Assembly: GCA_009760855.2 (NCBI GenBank)
Contig: WPIO01000023.1
Location: 4,365,501-4,429,500 of the forward strand
Origin: Cristatella mucedo
Lineage: Eukaryota > Bryozoa > Phylactolaemata > Cristatellidae
DNA: 64,000 nt
Direction: 5' to 3'
Positions 63,893 through 64,000 of this stretch are shown here, in pieces. The notes beneath the pieces are model-generated. The model was not told where the DNA came from. It saw only the letters and a list, made by a program, of their open reading frames with translations, and searched no databases. Numbering within the stretch: position 1 is the stretch's first letter; every line of letters begins with the position of its first letter. The translations under genes and the position numbers were made by a program.

Positions 63893-64000
63893 ACCAAACT
63901 CGTATATCGAAACCTCACACCTTGCTAGTAAGTTCCAGTCTGGCTTTAGAGCTAATCACTCCACAGAGTCAGCATTGCTTCGGGTATACAACGACCTACT
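63893..64000 (+). mobile_element. LINE reverse transcriptase fragment running off the right edge
   Basis: The plus strand reads ETSHLASKFQSGFRANHSTE SALLRVYNDL, the QSGFR-x-HSTETALL-x-NDL block at the start of the L2/CR1 reverse transcriptase. It is open to the window end. It starts directly behind a minus-orientation tail fragment. Confidence 0.8.

Overview
The window is animal nuclear DNA, not bacterial. Coding sequence sits in short exons with GT-AG introns (plus two GC-AG introns), separated by long introns and spacers full of non-LTR retrotransposon 3' ends, tRNA-derived SINEs, DNA-transposon remnants and large microsatellites. The host is most likely an invertebrate metazoan; I cannot fix the phylum from sequence alone. 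A SPIN-like hAT element is compatible with several animal phyla.

Three conserved eukaryotic genes are recognisable. (1) VPS8, the CORVET-specific tethering subunit, runs on the minus strand from about 23.2 kb to the left edge. Seventeen exons are placed with consistent splice phases, encoding roughly the N-terminal half: the WD40-type propeller and the start of the alpha-solenoid. The C-terminal half and RING domain lie off the left edge. One short exon between 10.9 and 15.5 kb was not found, and a possible extra 5' exon lies at 23.64-23.74 kb. (2) A cortactin-binding-protein-2 family gene (CTTNBP2NL/CTTNBP2 type, a STRIPAK-associated coiled-coil protein) runs on the plus strand, with exons at 38.9, 39.9, 45.1, 45.9 and 46.2-47.8 kb, a poly(A) signal at 48.68 kb, and a plausible distal first exon at 30.56 kb. 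(3) RANBP9/RANBP10 (RanBPM, a CTLH E3 ligase subunit) runs on the minus strand from 60.0 to 50.8 kb. Five 3' exons cover LisH, CTLH and CRA; the upstream SPRY part was not found in the window.

Layout: 0-23.7 kb VPS8 with repeat-filled introns; 23.7-30.3 kb intergenic, between the diverging VPS8 and CTTNBP2NL genes, containing an AT/CA microsatellite and the hAT element; 30.3-48.7 kb the CTTNBP2NL-like gene, with a ~960 bp GA-rich satellite in one intron; 48.7-50.4 kb a short convergent spacer holding a SINE; 50.4-60.0 kb RANBP9 with a degenerate Tc1-like transposase and a Harbinger-like MITE nested in a LINE; 60-64 kb mostly L2/CR1-type LINE copies. The three genes act in separate processes (endosomal tethering, STRIPAK/cytoskeleton, ubiquitin ligase), and nothing here suggests a shared operon-like function.

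Repeats fall into at least three L2/CR1-like LINE groups (one with an ATT-rich tail and a GCGCC/GGCGC tail hairpin, one with an ACATT tail, and older ones), a SINE carrying the tail of the first LINE, and a second tRNA-derived SINE with its own tail. Gene identities rest on remembered family sequences compared by eye; no database search was run.
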